From contig JACZZP010000016.1 of assembly GCA_015183035.1 (NCBI GenBank), positions 496,001 to 560,000 of the forward strand: 64,000 nucleotides of DNA, written 5' to 3'. Source of the stretch: Meloidogyne chitwoodi (lineage: Eukaryota > Nematoda > Chromadorea > Rhabditida > Meloidogynidae). Of the stretch, positions 12,352-24,372 are shown one piece after another; position 1 is the stretch's first letter, and the number at the start of each line of letters is the position of its first letter. The position numbers and the translations under genes are program-made. The notes under the pieces were generated by a model, which saw only the letters and a program-made list of their open reading frames with translations, did no database searches and had not been told where the DNA came from.

Positions 12352-12750
12352 TTAGAAGCAGAACAGCAGCAAACTTGAATAATTTTTTAACACTAAATTA
12401 ATAAAGTATAAACATAAAAATTATGAAAAGTTTAAAAATAATTAATCCAAACAAAAATTAATTTAAAAATAAATATTGAGCATAAGATAAAATTTATCAA
12501 TATTTTTATAAAATTATTCGAAAAAACAAAAAAAAATTCACAGAATTAACAATATTAAATTATAAAATGTGAGTATGTTGTTGTATAAATTGATTAAAAA
12601 TTGTTAATATAACAAAACATTCATCATAACAAATCATCTAAAAAATAAAATGATAATTCAAACTAATTATCTTAAAAAATTTTTATTTTTATCATGTAGG
12701 TTTACCTCAATATTTAAAAATTTTAAAAAATTTATAAATTCATAACCTCA
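12352..12750. other. Intergenic between MATH-BTB genes 1 and 2
   Basis: AT-rich; no feature recognised. Confidence 0.4.
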
Positions 12751-14382
12751 TTAGGCATACCCGGCTTCCAATAAGCGTTGAGTCAAACCAACGCATTCAA
12801 TTTTCAATCTTTTCCATTCATCACTAGCAAAAATAATTTTGCCATCGATTGAAATGAGTTTTGAAATGGCCTGGAAAATTAAATTAAATGTTATTTAAAA
12901 TATTCAATAAAATTACATTTTCCAAAATTGTAGAGCCAAATGTTTCGATAATCCGACAAAAATGATAAATATTGTCCAGACCTTTTTAAATTATAATAAT
13001 AAAAAGAAAATAAAAATTACTGATAAGGGAGGCCATAAAATGTTCACACTTCTCCTTAAGTGGATTTAATTCATATTTATGTGAGACAGCAAAAAGATCT
13101 TCTGCAAAAACTTCCAATGTATCTTAAAATAAAAATTTTATTTTTATAGAAAAAGGGACAAAATGTTAAAAAATATAAGTAAAAAATTCTTTTAAATAAA
13201 CCATCCGAAACAATTCCGGTATAAAAATACTGAAGCATAACATGAAAACATTCAGAAGTACAATCGTCAATTCTGACAATTCCCTAAAATTAAGAAAAAG
13301 TAAAAAATTAGTAACAAGTATTTAATTAAAGTTAGCTAATTCGAAAATAAAAATTGTTTTTTAGAAAAAAAAAATAGACATAATGCCAAAATATCTATTA
13401 GTTTATTGAAAATATAAACGTACATTTTGAGCCTCAGTCATTTCTGTCTGTTCAAACATACGACGAAACACAATACTATTTTGTGCCAAAACACTACGAT
13501 GAGCATTAATTGATTCGTCACCAATCTGTAAAAGTAAACAAAAAATAAATTTTAGTTTTCATTTTTCTCCTTAGACTGTTAAAATAATAAAATATTACTT
13601 GGACAGTGCAATCCATAAATTCTTGATTTTCAAACATATTTGAAAGTAAAGATTTTGAATAAATTGCCGATTCATCTTTTTTTACATATTCCAAATTGAT
13701 GTCTTTCAATGAAAATTTTACTTCACATCCGATCGTTATTGAACCTATTTTTATATTTATTTTAAGATAATTAATTTATAGATTTTTAATTTCAGGTAAA
13801 TTCAAAATTATTAATTTTAATAAAAAAAACATTACCATCAGTTTGAAGCAAATTTTGCATACTGACATTGAAATTGCTTGATTGAGTCCAATATTTAAAT
13901 TCATGGGTAGCTCTGCAATTTTATATTTATAAAATATTCTTTTAATTTACAATTACCTTACAATATCCATTTTTACACCATTATTTTGAATCGCATAAAA
14001 ATAAAATTTAGCCTTAACACAATCATTTCCTTTTAATCCCATTTGTCGAAGTGAAACATTAACACCTAAAATAATAGAAAAGATATTTTGAGATAATAAT
14101 ATTACTTCCATTCACGCCTCCTTGGTATCCATTTAAATAAATACAAATTTTCCACGAAATGTCAGGATATGCTTCACTCCAAAATGGAGCACCTTAAAAA
14201 ATGAAGTTATAGTCTACTAACGAAAATACTTACTTCCTAAATACCAATCATTTCCACATGGTTTTGCAAGTCCATTAATATTCGTTACGTACCAAACTTT
14301 TTTTGATGAAATTATCTAAAAATGAAGTTATTACCAACATTTTATAGCAGAATAAAAATACCTCAGTATTACTGGTAGACAT
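12751..14382 (-). CDS. MATH-BTB protein, gene 2
   Basis: The most complete member of the cluster. Exon 1 (14362-14382) encodes MSTSNTE; exon 2 begins IISSKKVWYVTNINGLAKP, the start of MATH. MATH continues with ISWKICIYLNGYQGGV and NVSLRQMGLKGNDCVKAKFYFYAIQNNG. The BTB domain reads EFMDCTVQ, INAHRSVLAQNSIVFRRMFEQ, IVRIDDCTSECFHVMLQYFYTG, then a BACK-like stretch with YELNPLKEKCEHFM. The last exon reads IFASDEWKRL and ends RLLEAGYA-stop at 12751. All junctions hold frame. Expected role: substrate adaptor for a CUL3 E3 ligase in cytoplasm or nucleus. A conserved block lies about 390 bases upstream (14775-14895). It is more diverged from genes 3-5 than they are from each other. Confidence 0.85.
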
Positions 14383-15205
14383 GTTTTTTTATTAAAAAAT
14401 ATTGTACAGAGGAATGAAATCTTTAAAATTATTTTCTAAATTTAAAAATAAGTAATATTAAAATAGACAAAAAAACAAAAATTTCAAAGTAAATATGCAA
14501 TTTTTGAATAAAGTTAACTATTGTTTTTAGAATAGGTTCGGAAATAAAATAAACGCGCTAGCCATAATATAAGTAAATATAAATTTTATAAACCGAAATA
14601 AATAGAACAAAAAATCTTAATTTTTATAAAAAGGGAAAATTTAAGTTTACTTATGTGAGAGCGTTGGATGTTTGTTTTAATTCGGTTGTAAAATTAAAAT
14701 TAATTTATTTGTAAATATATTTTTTTCTTTTTTGTTGTTTATTAAATCATCATCTAATTTTAATAAAAATATTTTCATTCCTTTTTAATAAACAGGCCAC
14801 ACCCAGAAATTTGACCTTTTTTAAAAAGAGAACTAAAGGGAAATAAAAATTTAACAAGTCAGTCTTTTCCTAAAAAGAAAATCTGACGACAAAAAGGGAC
14901 GTGCACATTTATTCATATAAAAATAATAAGTATATGGTATGTGCCCCACCTTCTTAAAGGCAGTCGATTAATATAAATAAAAAATATTTATTTTTGAATA
15001 TAAAGGTTATTGATTATATGTAGAATACTTTTCAGGACCTATTTTAATTTAAATATAAAAAATGTGTTTATCGAATTTAAAATAAAGTATAATAATAAAA
15101 TTGATAAAAAATACGTTCATAAAAAATTTTATAACATCCATCTTTTTATTTCTTCAAATTTCAAAATTTCTTTGATCAGAACTCTAAAAATGTAAAAAAC
15201 TCTTT
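14383..15205. promoter_or_regulatory. Upstream region of MATH-BTB gene 2 with conserved block
   Basis: 14775-14895 contains aacaggccacacccag followed by an aaagag tract and a ttcctaaaaagaaaatctgac segment. Related blocks sit upstream of genes 3 (16965-17085), 4 (19675-19800) and 5 (22530-22640). Position and conservation suggest shared promoter or other co-duplicated non-coding DNA; function is inferred. Confidence 0.4.
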
Positions 15206-16744
15206 TTAATCTTTATCAAAAACTTTACCATTTTTCAAAACTGATTCAAGCAAATAATTTGCTTTATCATTATAAAACAGTTTTAAATTTTTCCATTCTT
15301 TACTGTCTAAAAAAGTCTTTCGATTTGCAGCAATATATTTAACACAAGCCTGGAAAATTGAATTTTATAAAAATGTAGAAAATAAATTATCATTTTTACT
15401 TTTTCAAGTATTCGAAGTTTATAAAGTTGTAGATAACCTGTGTATTTGGTAAAGTTATTTTTGTCTAAAAATTTATTTTTAAATTTCTGTACAATCAAAA
15501 TATATACCAATTTTATCAGCCATAATACATTCACATTTATCCATTAATGATTTAACTTGATATTTATGAGCAATAGCAAATAAATCATATGCAAGTTTTT
15601 CTAATATTTCTTTATTAATTTCACCATCATAAAAATAATCAAGCATTGCACGAAAACATTCTGGAGAACAATCAATAATATTAATTTCACCCTAAATTTA
15701 ATAGATTTGAATTAAGAGTTGATTATACATTTTTTGCTTCAAGCATATTCTCTTGTTCGAACATTCTTTGAAAAACTACACTGTTAATTGCAAGAACATT
15801 GCGATGTGCATTTATTTTTTCAGTACCAACCTGTGAAAAATAGAATTCAAGGTAAAATTAGCAGTTAGTCACTTCTTTTGTTCCTAAGCTTATCAGCAAC
15901 ATTTATAAATCATTTCCCATTTAGGAAAATTTTAATTCATACATTATATATCATCTTTTTCTGAGAAAATTTTTACCTTAATAACGCAATCAGTAAGAAT
16001 TCCCTGCTTATACATATTGCTAAAGTGTTTTTGAAAAGTATTTGATAAATCATCAATTATATTCTCTTCACATTTTATATTATAAGGAATAAATTCAATT
16101 TCACAATAAAGTAAAATTGAACCTAAAATAATTTTATATTTAAAAATAAAGCAAGTAATTCCTTACCATCAGGATGAAGTGTTTTTTCTAGGGTAATTGG
16201 AGATTTCGATGTCTCAATTTCATTCTTAAAATCTCCTATAGTACTACTTCTAAATTTAATAATTACATGTTAATATTTGTATAACTAACAAAATATCTAC
16301 ACGTTTCCCATCAGCATCAATTGCATAGATATTATATGTCACTTTTAGCGTACCATTAAAGCTATACATCATTCCCTTTTGAATTAGTGTAACATATACA
16401 TCTGTAAAAATAAAACGATTAAATATTTTAAGCTATTAAAACATACAGGTAAAATTATCTTGATTATAGTATGATGAACGCATATCCGAATAATTTGGAT
16501 ATAAACGCATCTCCCAAAAAACAGAAGGACATTTTGGATTGTAAAATTGCTTGCCTGTTAAAACAAATAAAAAACAAAAATTCAAAAACTTACTGGTCAC
16601 AAACACTTTATCCTGCATATATTTTTTATGTTTTTCCAAATCATATATTTTCCACTCAAATTTACTTGTAATCATATCAACCTAATTTTAAGTAAAACAT
16701 TCAAATAATTTGTAAATTACCTTTCTAGATACGTCGAAATTCAT
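15206..16744 (-). CDS. MATH-BTB protein, gene 3
   Basis: Starts MNFDVSRK (exon 16721-16744), then VDMITSKFEWKIYDLEKH opening MATH, FWEMRLYPNYSDM and DVYVTLIQKGMM. BTB: FSNMYKQGILTDCVIK, KINAHRNVLAINSVVFQRMFEQ, INIIDCSPECFRAMLDYFYDG, YDLFAIAHKYQVKSLMDKCE. The last exons read NNFTKYTGYLQLYKLRILEK and FLDSKEWKNL, ending GKVFDKD-stop at 15206. Frame is kept at the exon joins I checked. Very similar in order and wording to genes 4 and 5, so these three are the youngest duplicates. Predicted CUL3 adaptor. The intron within BTB (about 15830-15980) is longer than the others. Confidence 0.85.
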
Positions 16745-17300
16745 TTAAATAATAAAATATTAATTTTATAATTTAATTTCTAAAAAATTAAGAATAAAAA
16801 GCATTGTTAAATTAATTTTAGATTATGCCATATATATTTTATAAAAATTGAAATCAATTTTTTGGAAATACATATTTTAATTTTTTAAAGAAGGGAAATT
16901 ATTTATGGCTGGCGTGTTTATATATTTTGTTTCATTTCTTTTTTACATTATCCATCCAATGAACTCTTTTCAAATATTTTCATTTTCAATAAACAGGCCA
17001 CACCCAGTAAATTAACATTCATCAAAAAGAGGAAAAGAAAAAGATAAATAACATCATTTTCTAAAAGAGAGAAAATCTGATGACCTTGTAATGTATTAAT
17101 TTAAAACATAAAAAATGTGTTTATTGAATTAAATAATATAACAAAAGTAATCAAAAAATTAATAAATTTTTAAATTTCATAAAAATTATAAAAAAATCTT
17201 GTCCATATCCTTCAAATTTCAAAATAGGCTTAGATCAAACTTTTAACTTAATAATTAAAAATTGAAAAATTTTAATTAGGTAATTTTATTAATATTTAAC
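16745..17300. promoter_or_regulatory. Upstream region of MATH-BTB gene 3 with conserved block
   Basis: 16965-17085 carries aacaggccacacccag (16992-17007) and the aaagagg and ctaaaagagagaaaatctgatgac motifs shared with the gene 2 upstream region. 17200-17300 is downstream sequence of gene 4, with no other feature. Confidence 0.4.
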
Positions 17301-19114
17301 TTATTCAAAAATTTTACTATTTTTTAAAGCTGATTCAATCAAATAATTTGCTTTATCATTATAAAGTATTTTTAAATTTTTCCATTCATTGCTGTCTAAA
17401 AAAGTCATTCGATTCACAACAATATATTTAATACAAGCCTAGAAAATTTATTTTAACAAAATAGAATTCTTTTTTTTAATTGGAAAACACACCTTTTCAA
17501 GTATTGGAAGATTATACTGCTGTAGATAATACACGTGAAGTTTAAAGTTTGTTTTGTCTAAAAAATAAATATTAAATTTTATTTCTTTAAAATACACTGA
17601 TAAAATATTAAATCATTCTCCTACCAGTTTTAGAAGCCATAATATATTCACATTTATCCATTAATGATTTAACTTGATATTTGTGAGCTATAGCAAATAG
17701 TTCATATGCAAGTTTTTCTAATATTTCTTTATTAATTTCCCCATTATAAAAATAATTCAACATTGCATGAAAACATTCAAGAGAACAATCAACAATATTA
17801 ATTTCACCCTAAATTAAAGATAATTAAAATGACTTGTAGTGATCTTTTACGCGTTTTGATTACATTTTGTGATTCCACAATTCCTTTTTGTTCGAACATT
17901 TTATGAAAAACCACACTATTATTTGCTAAAACACAACGATGTGCATTTATTTTTTCATTTCCAATCTATAAAAAATAGTAAAATTTTAAAACAAAAAATT
18001 AAGTAAGCGACGAGATAGACAATTGGAAAGACACATATTTTAATGAAAATGGAATACGCCAAAAATTAATATCATTATCAATATATTAAACTATTATGCC
18101 ATTATGGCACTACTGGAGATGGGTTGGTTTTGCGGACAATTTTTGCGAATATTTTATTCGCATATACCCACTTAGTTATTTGATTTTTAAACGTTACAAT
18201 CAATTAAAAATTTTATATTAACTAAATTACAAGCCAAACTTAATTTAAATAACGTGCTCAAAAAATATATTCCATCTTCACTATATCTCAACTTATTTTC
18301 AAGAATAATTGTTTTACCTTAATAACACAATCAGTAAGAATTCCCTGCTTATACATATTGCTGAAGGAATTTTGAACAGTATTGGTAGTTTCAGCACAAT
18401 CAATTATATTCTCTACACAATTTGCAACTGCAAATTCAACTTCACAATAGAGAATTAAAGAATCTACAAAATTAAATAGTAAAATGTATTAAAGAATTTA
18501 AAAATTTTTAAAATAATTTAGGCAAGTCTCAATTAATTATTTACTGTCAAAACTAAATGATTGAGTAAAGTCGATTGAATATTTGTATGACTCAGTTTGT
18601 GTTGTAAAAATTCCACTTCTAAAAACATAATTATCATAAATAATAATTTAAAAGTAACTAACGAATAAGCAATATTTATACGTTGTTTAAAACCATCAAT
18701 GTAATAAATATTATAGTTAGCTTTTATTTTATTGTTTAAAATTCCTTTTTGGATAATTGAAACAAATCTTCCAATAGTAGCTAAAATTAAATAAATATAT
18801 TTTTAATATTAATAAATATTACAATAATTGTTAGTAGCATGATTTGCAAATGTATTTGGATATACACGCATTTCCCATACAACAGAAGGGCATTTTGGAT
18901 TGCAAAATTCATTGCCTGTTAAATATAATTAAAAAGCAAAAAATTCAAAAACTTACTGGCCAAAAATTGATCAGTTTTCATAAGCATGTTAAGGCTACTC
19001 AAGTTATGCACTTTCCACTCAATTTTACATTTAATTATATCAATCTTAATTTTATTAAAATTAAATAGGTTAATTTATAAATTTGTAAATTACCTTACTC
19101 ACGTCGACAATCAT
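17301..19114 (-). CDS. MATH-BTB protein, gene 4
   Basis: Starts MIVDVSK (ATG 19112-19114), then IDIIKCKIEWKVHNL and VVWEMRVYPNTFAN (MATH). BTB: FSNMYKQGILTDCVIK, KINAHRCVLANNSVVFHKMFEQ, INIVDCSLECFHAMLNYFYNG, YELFAIAHKYQVKSLMDKCEY. The tail reads LDSNEWKNLKILYNDKANY, ending NSKIFE-stop at 17301. The BTB intron (about 17970-18310) is enlarged by a segment at 18020-18190 that is less AT-rich and not shared with gene 3. No disabling mutation seen in the exons read. Confidence 0.8.
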
Positions 19115-20092
19115 TTTTAAATTTTAAGATAATATTTTTATTTAATTTAATTTCTAAATGATTAAAAATATATATAATTTTATCTTAAATTCAATGTGAA
19201 AATTGACAAATTAAATTGTAAAAATAATAAATGGTACTTAACATTGTCTGAATCGGTGTTGCTCCAGTTACCCGAAGCCCGACTTTTTTAAACCGAAATT
19301 GAATCCTAGGAATTTTAGGCCGACCAGCTACATGCGCTCAACTTGGCATAACATTGGTCTGTATATACAGCTTTGCTTAAGATTTTATTACTTTTGTGGA
19401 TTATTTTATGGAAAAAATGTTTATATACTTTAATTTTATATAAAAAAAATCTAGAAATAAAAAAGGGAAAAATTATTGGAAATATTTTAGTCAATAAAAT
19501 GAATTCCTCTCATCGAGCGTTGTTTTATAACCAAACTGCTTGGGTCGTAGGTCAAGTGTTGTGGCGATTCTCTTCCCCATATTTCCATCTCCGCGCCATA
19601 TAGCCTTCCGCAAAATTTTCCATTCAGACATTATTTAATCTTTTGGGAAAAATTTAAAAATTTTTGATTTAATGTTTTAAAGAACACTTTATTATCAATG
19701 GCAACATATTAAACTAGACATCAAAAAGAGGCAAATTAAAATGAAAATATTTAAGCGCCTTTTTTCTAAAAAGAGCAAATAGGTATCCATAATTAAAATG
19801 ATAGTTCAATTTTAACAAGATCTGTGAGATTTATTTTTTAATAATAAAATTTTTATTTATTTTTCGCGTGCATATATGTATGTATTGTTTTCCAATAAAA
19901 CTTTCATTAATTAAAATACAAAATAGATTCATTTATGATTTTCGATTTTCAAAAATCAATTTTAATTTAAATTAACATTTTTGTTTATTTTATTCAAAAT
20001 AAATAACAAAAAATTATTAAAATTTTGCAAGAATTTATCAATAAAAAGATTTTTTTAATATTCTTTAACTTTTAAAATCTCTGATCAGAATT
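19115..20092. other. Upstream region of MATH-BTB gene 4 plus GC-richer insert
   Basis: 19235-19620 is clearly less AT-rich than its surroundings and contains no recognised gene; it may be an inserted element. 19620-19665 (ccattcagacattatttaatc) is repeated at 22482-22530 upstream of gene 5. 19675-19800 is the degenerate version of the conserved MATH-BTB upstream block. Confidence 0.35.
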
Positions 20093-21691
20093 CTAAAAAA
20101 TTAAAATAATTAACTTTTTAATAAATTTAGTTAATTTACCATTTTTTAAAGCTGATTCGAGCAAATTATTTGCTTTATCCTTATATTTTTCTTTTAAATG
20201 CTTCCATTCATTGCTGTCTAAAAAAATCATTCGATTCGCAGCAATATATTTAACACAAGCCTAGTAAATTTATTTTAATAAAATTTTTTAAAATAAATGG
20301 ATATCATTACCTTTTCAAGTACTGGAAGGTTATAAAGCAGTAGATATTTGAGGTTTTCTATATAGTTTGTTACGTCTAAAAAACAATGAAATTTAATTTA
20401 ATATCTTTAAAATCCATGGGTAAATACCTATTTTATCAGCAATAATATATTCACATTTATCCATTAATGATTTTACTTCATATTTATGAGCAATAGCAAA
20501 TAATTCATATGCAAGTTTTTCTAATATTTCTTTATTAATTTCACCATTATAAAAATAATCAAGCATTGCATGGAAACATTCTTGAGAACAATCAACAATA
20601 TTAATTTCACCCTAAATTTAATGAATAAATTTTGTATTCTTACAAATTTTGATTATACATTTTTTGCTTCTAGCATCTCCTTTTGTTCAAACATTTTTTG
20701 GAAAACTACACTGTTATTTGCCATAACACAACGATGTGCATTTATTTTTTCATTACCAATCTATAAAAAATAATTAAATTTTAAAACAAAAAATTATAAG
20801 ATGCTGGATAATCTATTGAATAATGCAAGATAATAACAACAAAGTTGGATCTTCAAAAGTTCACTTCATTATTTATATTCCAATACAACTTATTTTATAA
20901 TTACCTTTATAACACAATCAGTAAGAATTCCCTGTTTATACATATTACTAAGGGATTTTTGATTAGTAGTTCCGGGACAACCAAAAAGATTCTCTACACA
21001 TTTTATATTATAAGGCACAAATTCTATTTCACAGTAAAGCAAAACAGAATCTATAAAATTTAAAATGTTGAGTAAAAGTAGAAATAATTTAAAATTTTTA
21101 TATAATAATTTAAGATTAATTTTACCATCAGAATGAAGTATTTTTTGCACGTTGATTTTATATTTATCTGTCTCAGTTTCTTTTGTAAACTCAGATTTAT
21201 CACTAAAAATAATAATTATAAATAATCTTCAAATAACTAACGATTTAATATTTATACGTTCACAATTAGCATTAATTACATAGATATTATATTTCACTTT
21301 TAATTTACTGTTTAAAAGCCCTTTTTGGATAATTGAAACACCGCTATCTTGAATGCTACCTGAAATAAGCAAATTGGAAATCTTAATGCTTAAATATACC
21401 GTAATGACCAATAGGAGGGACGAAGAATGTATTTGGATATACGCGCATTTCCCATACAACAGAAGGACATTTTGGATTGTAAAATTGCTTGCCTGTTAAA
21501 ACAATTATAAAACAAAAAAATTCAAAAACTTACTGGTCAAAAACTGGTCCTTATTCATATATTCTTTAAATATTTCCAAATTATATAATTTCCACTCAAT
21601 TTTGCATTTAATTACATCAACCTAATTTAATAAAATTGAATAAGTAATTTATAGAATTGTAAATATTACCTTACTCACGTCGAAAAACATT
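20093..21691 (-). CDS. MATH-BTB protein, gene 5
   Basis: Starts MFFDVSK (ATG 21689-21691), then VDVIKCKIEWKLYNL and VVWEMRVYPNTFFVPP (MATH), VSIIQKGLLNSKLKVKYNIY. BTB: SLSNMYKQGILTDCVIK, KINAHRCVMANNSVVFQKMFEQ, INIVDCSQECFHAMLDYFYNG, YELFAIAHKYEVKSLMDKCEY. The last exon reads LDSNEWKHLKEKYKDKANN. Compared with genes 3 and 4 its C-terminus is extended (GKLTKFIKKLIILIF-stop, 20093-20095), because the stop used by the paralogues is lost. Predicted CUL3 adaptor like its neighbours. Confidence 0.8.
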
Positions 21692-23025
21692 TTTTTAATT
21701 TTAAGAAAATAAAAATATTTTTATTAATTTTAGAATAATTTAAAATATCTATTATTTTCAATGAAAATTGACAGAAATAAATTAGTATTAGGTACAATTG
21801 CAAAATTAAATTTATACTCTAAAAACAACCTAACTCACCCTATGCTTTTTCGGCTTATTAAATTATTCTAAAAATAAAACATAAACTAGTAACAGAGTTT
21901 TCCTGACTGACCTTTTTGCGGTCATAAAAATGACCTGATGACCGGAAATTTCGGTCATGGTAGGTCATTTTGGTGACCGCAAAAAGGTCGGTCAGGAGAA
22001 CACTGGACTGAAGCTTAGATCATGTCAGGTCACTTTTTGTCATGACCGAAACCCAGTCAGGAAAACACTGATTCGTACTCAGATCTTCGAGAGCAATCGA
22101 ATGACATTTTCGACTCTCATTGTAAATTACTTTTCTAGACACTTAAAAAAACATTTAGATGATAATTAAAAAATTAATCTACAATTTTATTATTTTCGAG
22201 GAGAAGATATAGGTACATATAATAAATAATCAAAAGAGCATCTTAAAATTTATAGAAATTTAAAATAAATTTCTTGACATATTTTTAATTAAAAGCTTTC
22301 AAAAATTAAAAGTTCATAAATTTTATCCGCAACTTTTTCTAATTGTTAGTTTATAATAGAGACATAAAATAAAATTTTTTTTTAAAAGTAAATAATTTTT
22401 AAAATGTGATGAACAAGCAGTTTTGAAAATTTATATATAGAGAATTATTTGTATCAACGATCATATAACAGGCAAGTTCCCATTCAGACATTATTTAATC
22501 TTTTTGGGAAAAATTTAAAATTGTTGATTTAATTCCTCAGATATTTTCATTTCAATAAACCTGCTATACTCAGTAAACTAGCCTTATAAGAGGCAAATGA
22601 AATAATATAATTTTGAGCGCCTTTTCTAAAAGAGCAATGGCTTACTATTAATCGAATTACCCTAACATTTTAACGAAAATATAATCATAAAAATTGATAT
22701 TTATCAAAAATTAAAGAAAATTATTATTATTCGGATATTTTATTTAAAATTAATTAAAATATTATTGAAAATCTAACGAAAAGATTTTTTTTAATAAAAA
22801 AAATATTTAAATATATTAATTACCCAAATTTATTATAAGGTATATAAACATTAATACAAAGATATTTATTGTTTTTGTTGTAATAATTTGAATAATATGG
22901 ATATTGTTGTTGTTGATTATTATAATAAGCATAATTATTATTATAATTATTTGAATAAGTTGGATATTGTTGAGGTGTATTATTCTTTAAAATATTTAAA
23001 ATATATATTAAACCCTTCTATAATT
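21692..23025. other. Upstream region of MATH-BTB gene 5, inverted-repeat element and AT-rich DNA
   Basis: The inverted-repeat element is listed separately (21893-22070). 22482-22640 holds the ccattcagac and aagaggcaaat / ttctaaaagagcaa blocks shared with the gene 4 upstream region. 22860-22990 is low-complexity attatta sequence. No gene seen. Confidence 0.35.
21893..22070. mobile_element. Inverted-repeat DNA element with CAG...CTG ends
   Basis: The left end reads CAGAGTTTTCCTGACTGACC then TTTTTGCGGTCA. It is matched in reverse by tgaccgcaaaaaggtcggtcagg and agaacactg (ending 22005). A second, weaker copy of the end lies at 22056-22070 (cagtcaggaaaacactg). The repeated word is TGACCG/CGGTCA. 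The ends resemble hAT-type termini, but no 8-bp target duplication is visible at either right end, so it may be nested or truncated. Confidence 0.5.
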
Positions 23026-24372
23026 TTAGAAATTCTCTTTTACCTCTATACAAATGCAAATACAATTTGTTGTAATTATTTCATTATTATTACATGGAGT
23101 AATTCTTTGCCCATACTGTTTGTGCATAGTTGTCGACTTTGTATTTTCACACAATTTTGATTTAGGCATATCTAAAGGACAGTCATCATTTACTTCTTCT
23201 GTAGAAGAATATTTCTCTACTATTTTATGCTGAATTGTTGTTGGCAACTTAAAAATTTAAGTTAATTAATTTAAATAAGAATTAGGTGGTCTCCAAAAAT
23301 ATTTTAAGGTAAAATAGAAAATTTGCCTTTTTATTGGAATATTTCAAAATTATGTGTTTTTTTCTTTAAAATTATAAAACAAAATTAAATTAAAAAAAAC
23401 ATTTTTTAATTTTTGCCCTTCAAATAATCCATCATCTTTTATAGAGGATTTTAAATTAATAAATTGTTTAAGTCCATTTCTTTTGTCTGGCAAACAAATT
23501 TGTGAAGAAGGTATAAATATTGTATTTAATGGACATTTTTTAATTTTCCAAATGCCCAAATCTTTTCTTAAAAAAATATTAAAATTAAAAAAAATATCAT
23601 TTTTTACCTATCAGAAATTTGTATACATTCAAAAAAAGAATTACTATTTTCCTCTTCTATTGGTCTACGAATATTAGGAAGTTGACACATATCACCAACA
23701 GCAACTTTTTTTTAATTTTTTATTTTTAAATAATTTAAAAGATTTATTTAAAAAATTTATTTACTCAAATTTTTTGGATCTCTTTCATTTCTAAATTTTA
23801 AATTTTGTTGTAACAAATTAGGATTATAATATTCTGATTTTTCATCATTTAAAATATTCTCATTTTTGTCAATTAATTCTTTTGTGGATTTCTTTATTAT
23901 AAAAATTAAAAATTTTTTATTTAAATTTTTCAAATATTTTTTTTAAATTCTAAAATCTATATTGAAGAAAAACGAGTTCCTTAGTTAATTTTTAAATTAT
24001 TTTATTTTAGTTGAAATTTAGTCAAAAAACGTAGGGAAAACTTCCTAAACCTGTCCCTTGTGGACTCTTTTTAATTAAAAAATTTATTTTTTACCACCTG
24101 AATATCTTTATTTTTGCTTATTTGATTTGCTAAAGGTTCAGCTCTCACAAAAAAACTTCGTTCATTTTCTCCAAAATTTTGATCAAATTGTTGTTGATTT
24201 TGTGATTGTTGTGGATTTAAAAATTGAAAGAAATGGACATGTTTTGGAATAAAAAATGCTTAAAAAATATTTTAAAATATCAAAATAATTAAAATATATA
24301 CTTACATTTAATTAAATTTTTTTTAGAATTTAATAATAATAAAAATAAAAATATTAAATTAAATTTTTTCAT
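23026..24372 (-). CDS. Secreted Cys-containing protein with chitin-binding-like segment
   Basis: Exon 1 (24306-24372) encodes MKKFNLIFLFLLLLNSKK, a clear signal peptide. Then come a Gln/Asn-rich exon (FLNPQQSQNQQQFDQNFGEN), a short charged exon, and VAVGDMCQLPNIRRP with NSFFECIQISDR. Next are GIWKIKKCPLNTIFIPSSQI-CLPDKR and a last exon with scattered cysteines ending EVKENF-stop at 23026. The spacing C...FFEC...W-x4-CP-x-NTIF...C resembles the peritrophin/CBM14-like pattern seen in many nematode secreted proteins, though not all of its cysteines can be placed. Probable role is extracellular, perhaps cuticle or egg-shell related; this is inference. Frame holds across the exons read. Confidence 0.55.
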
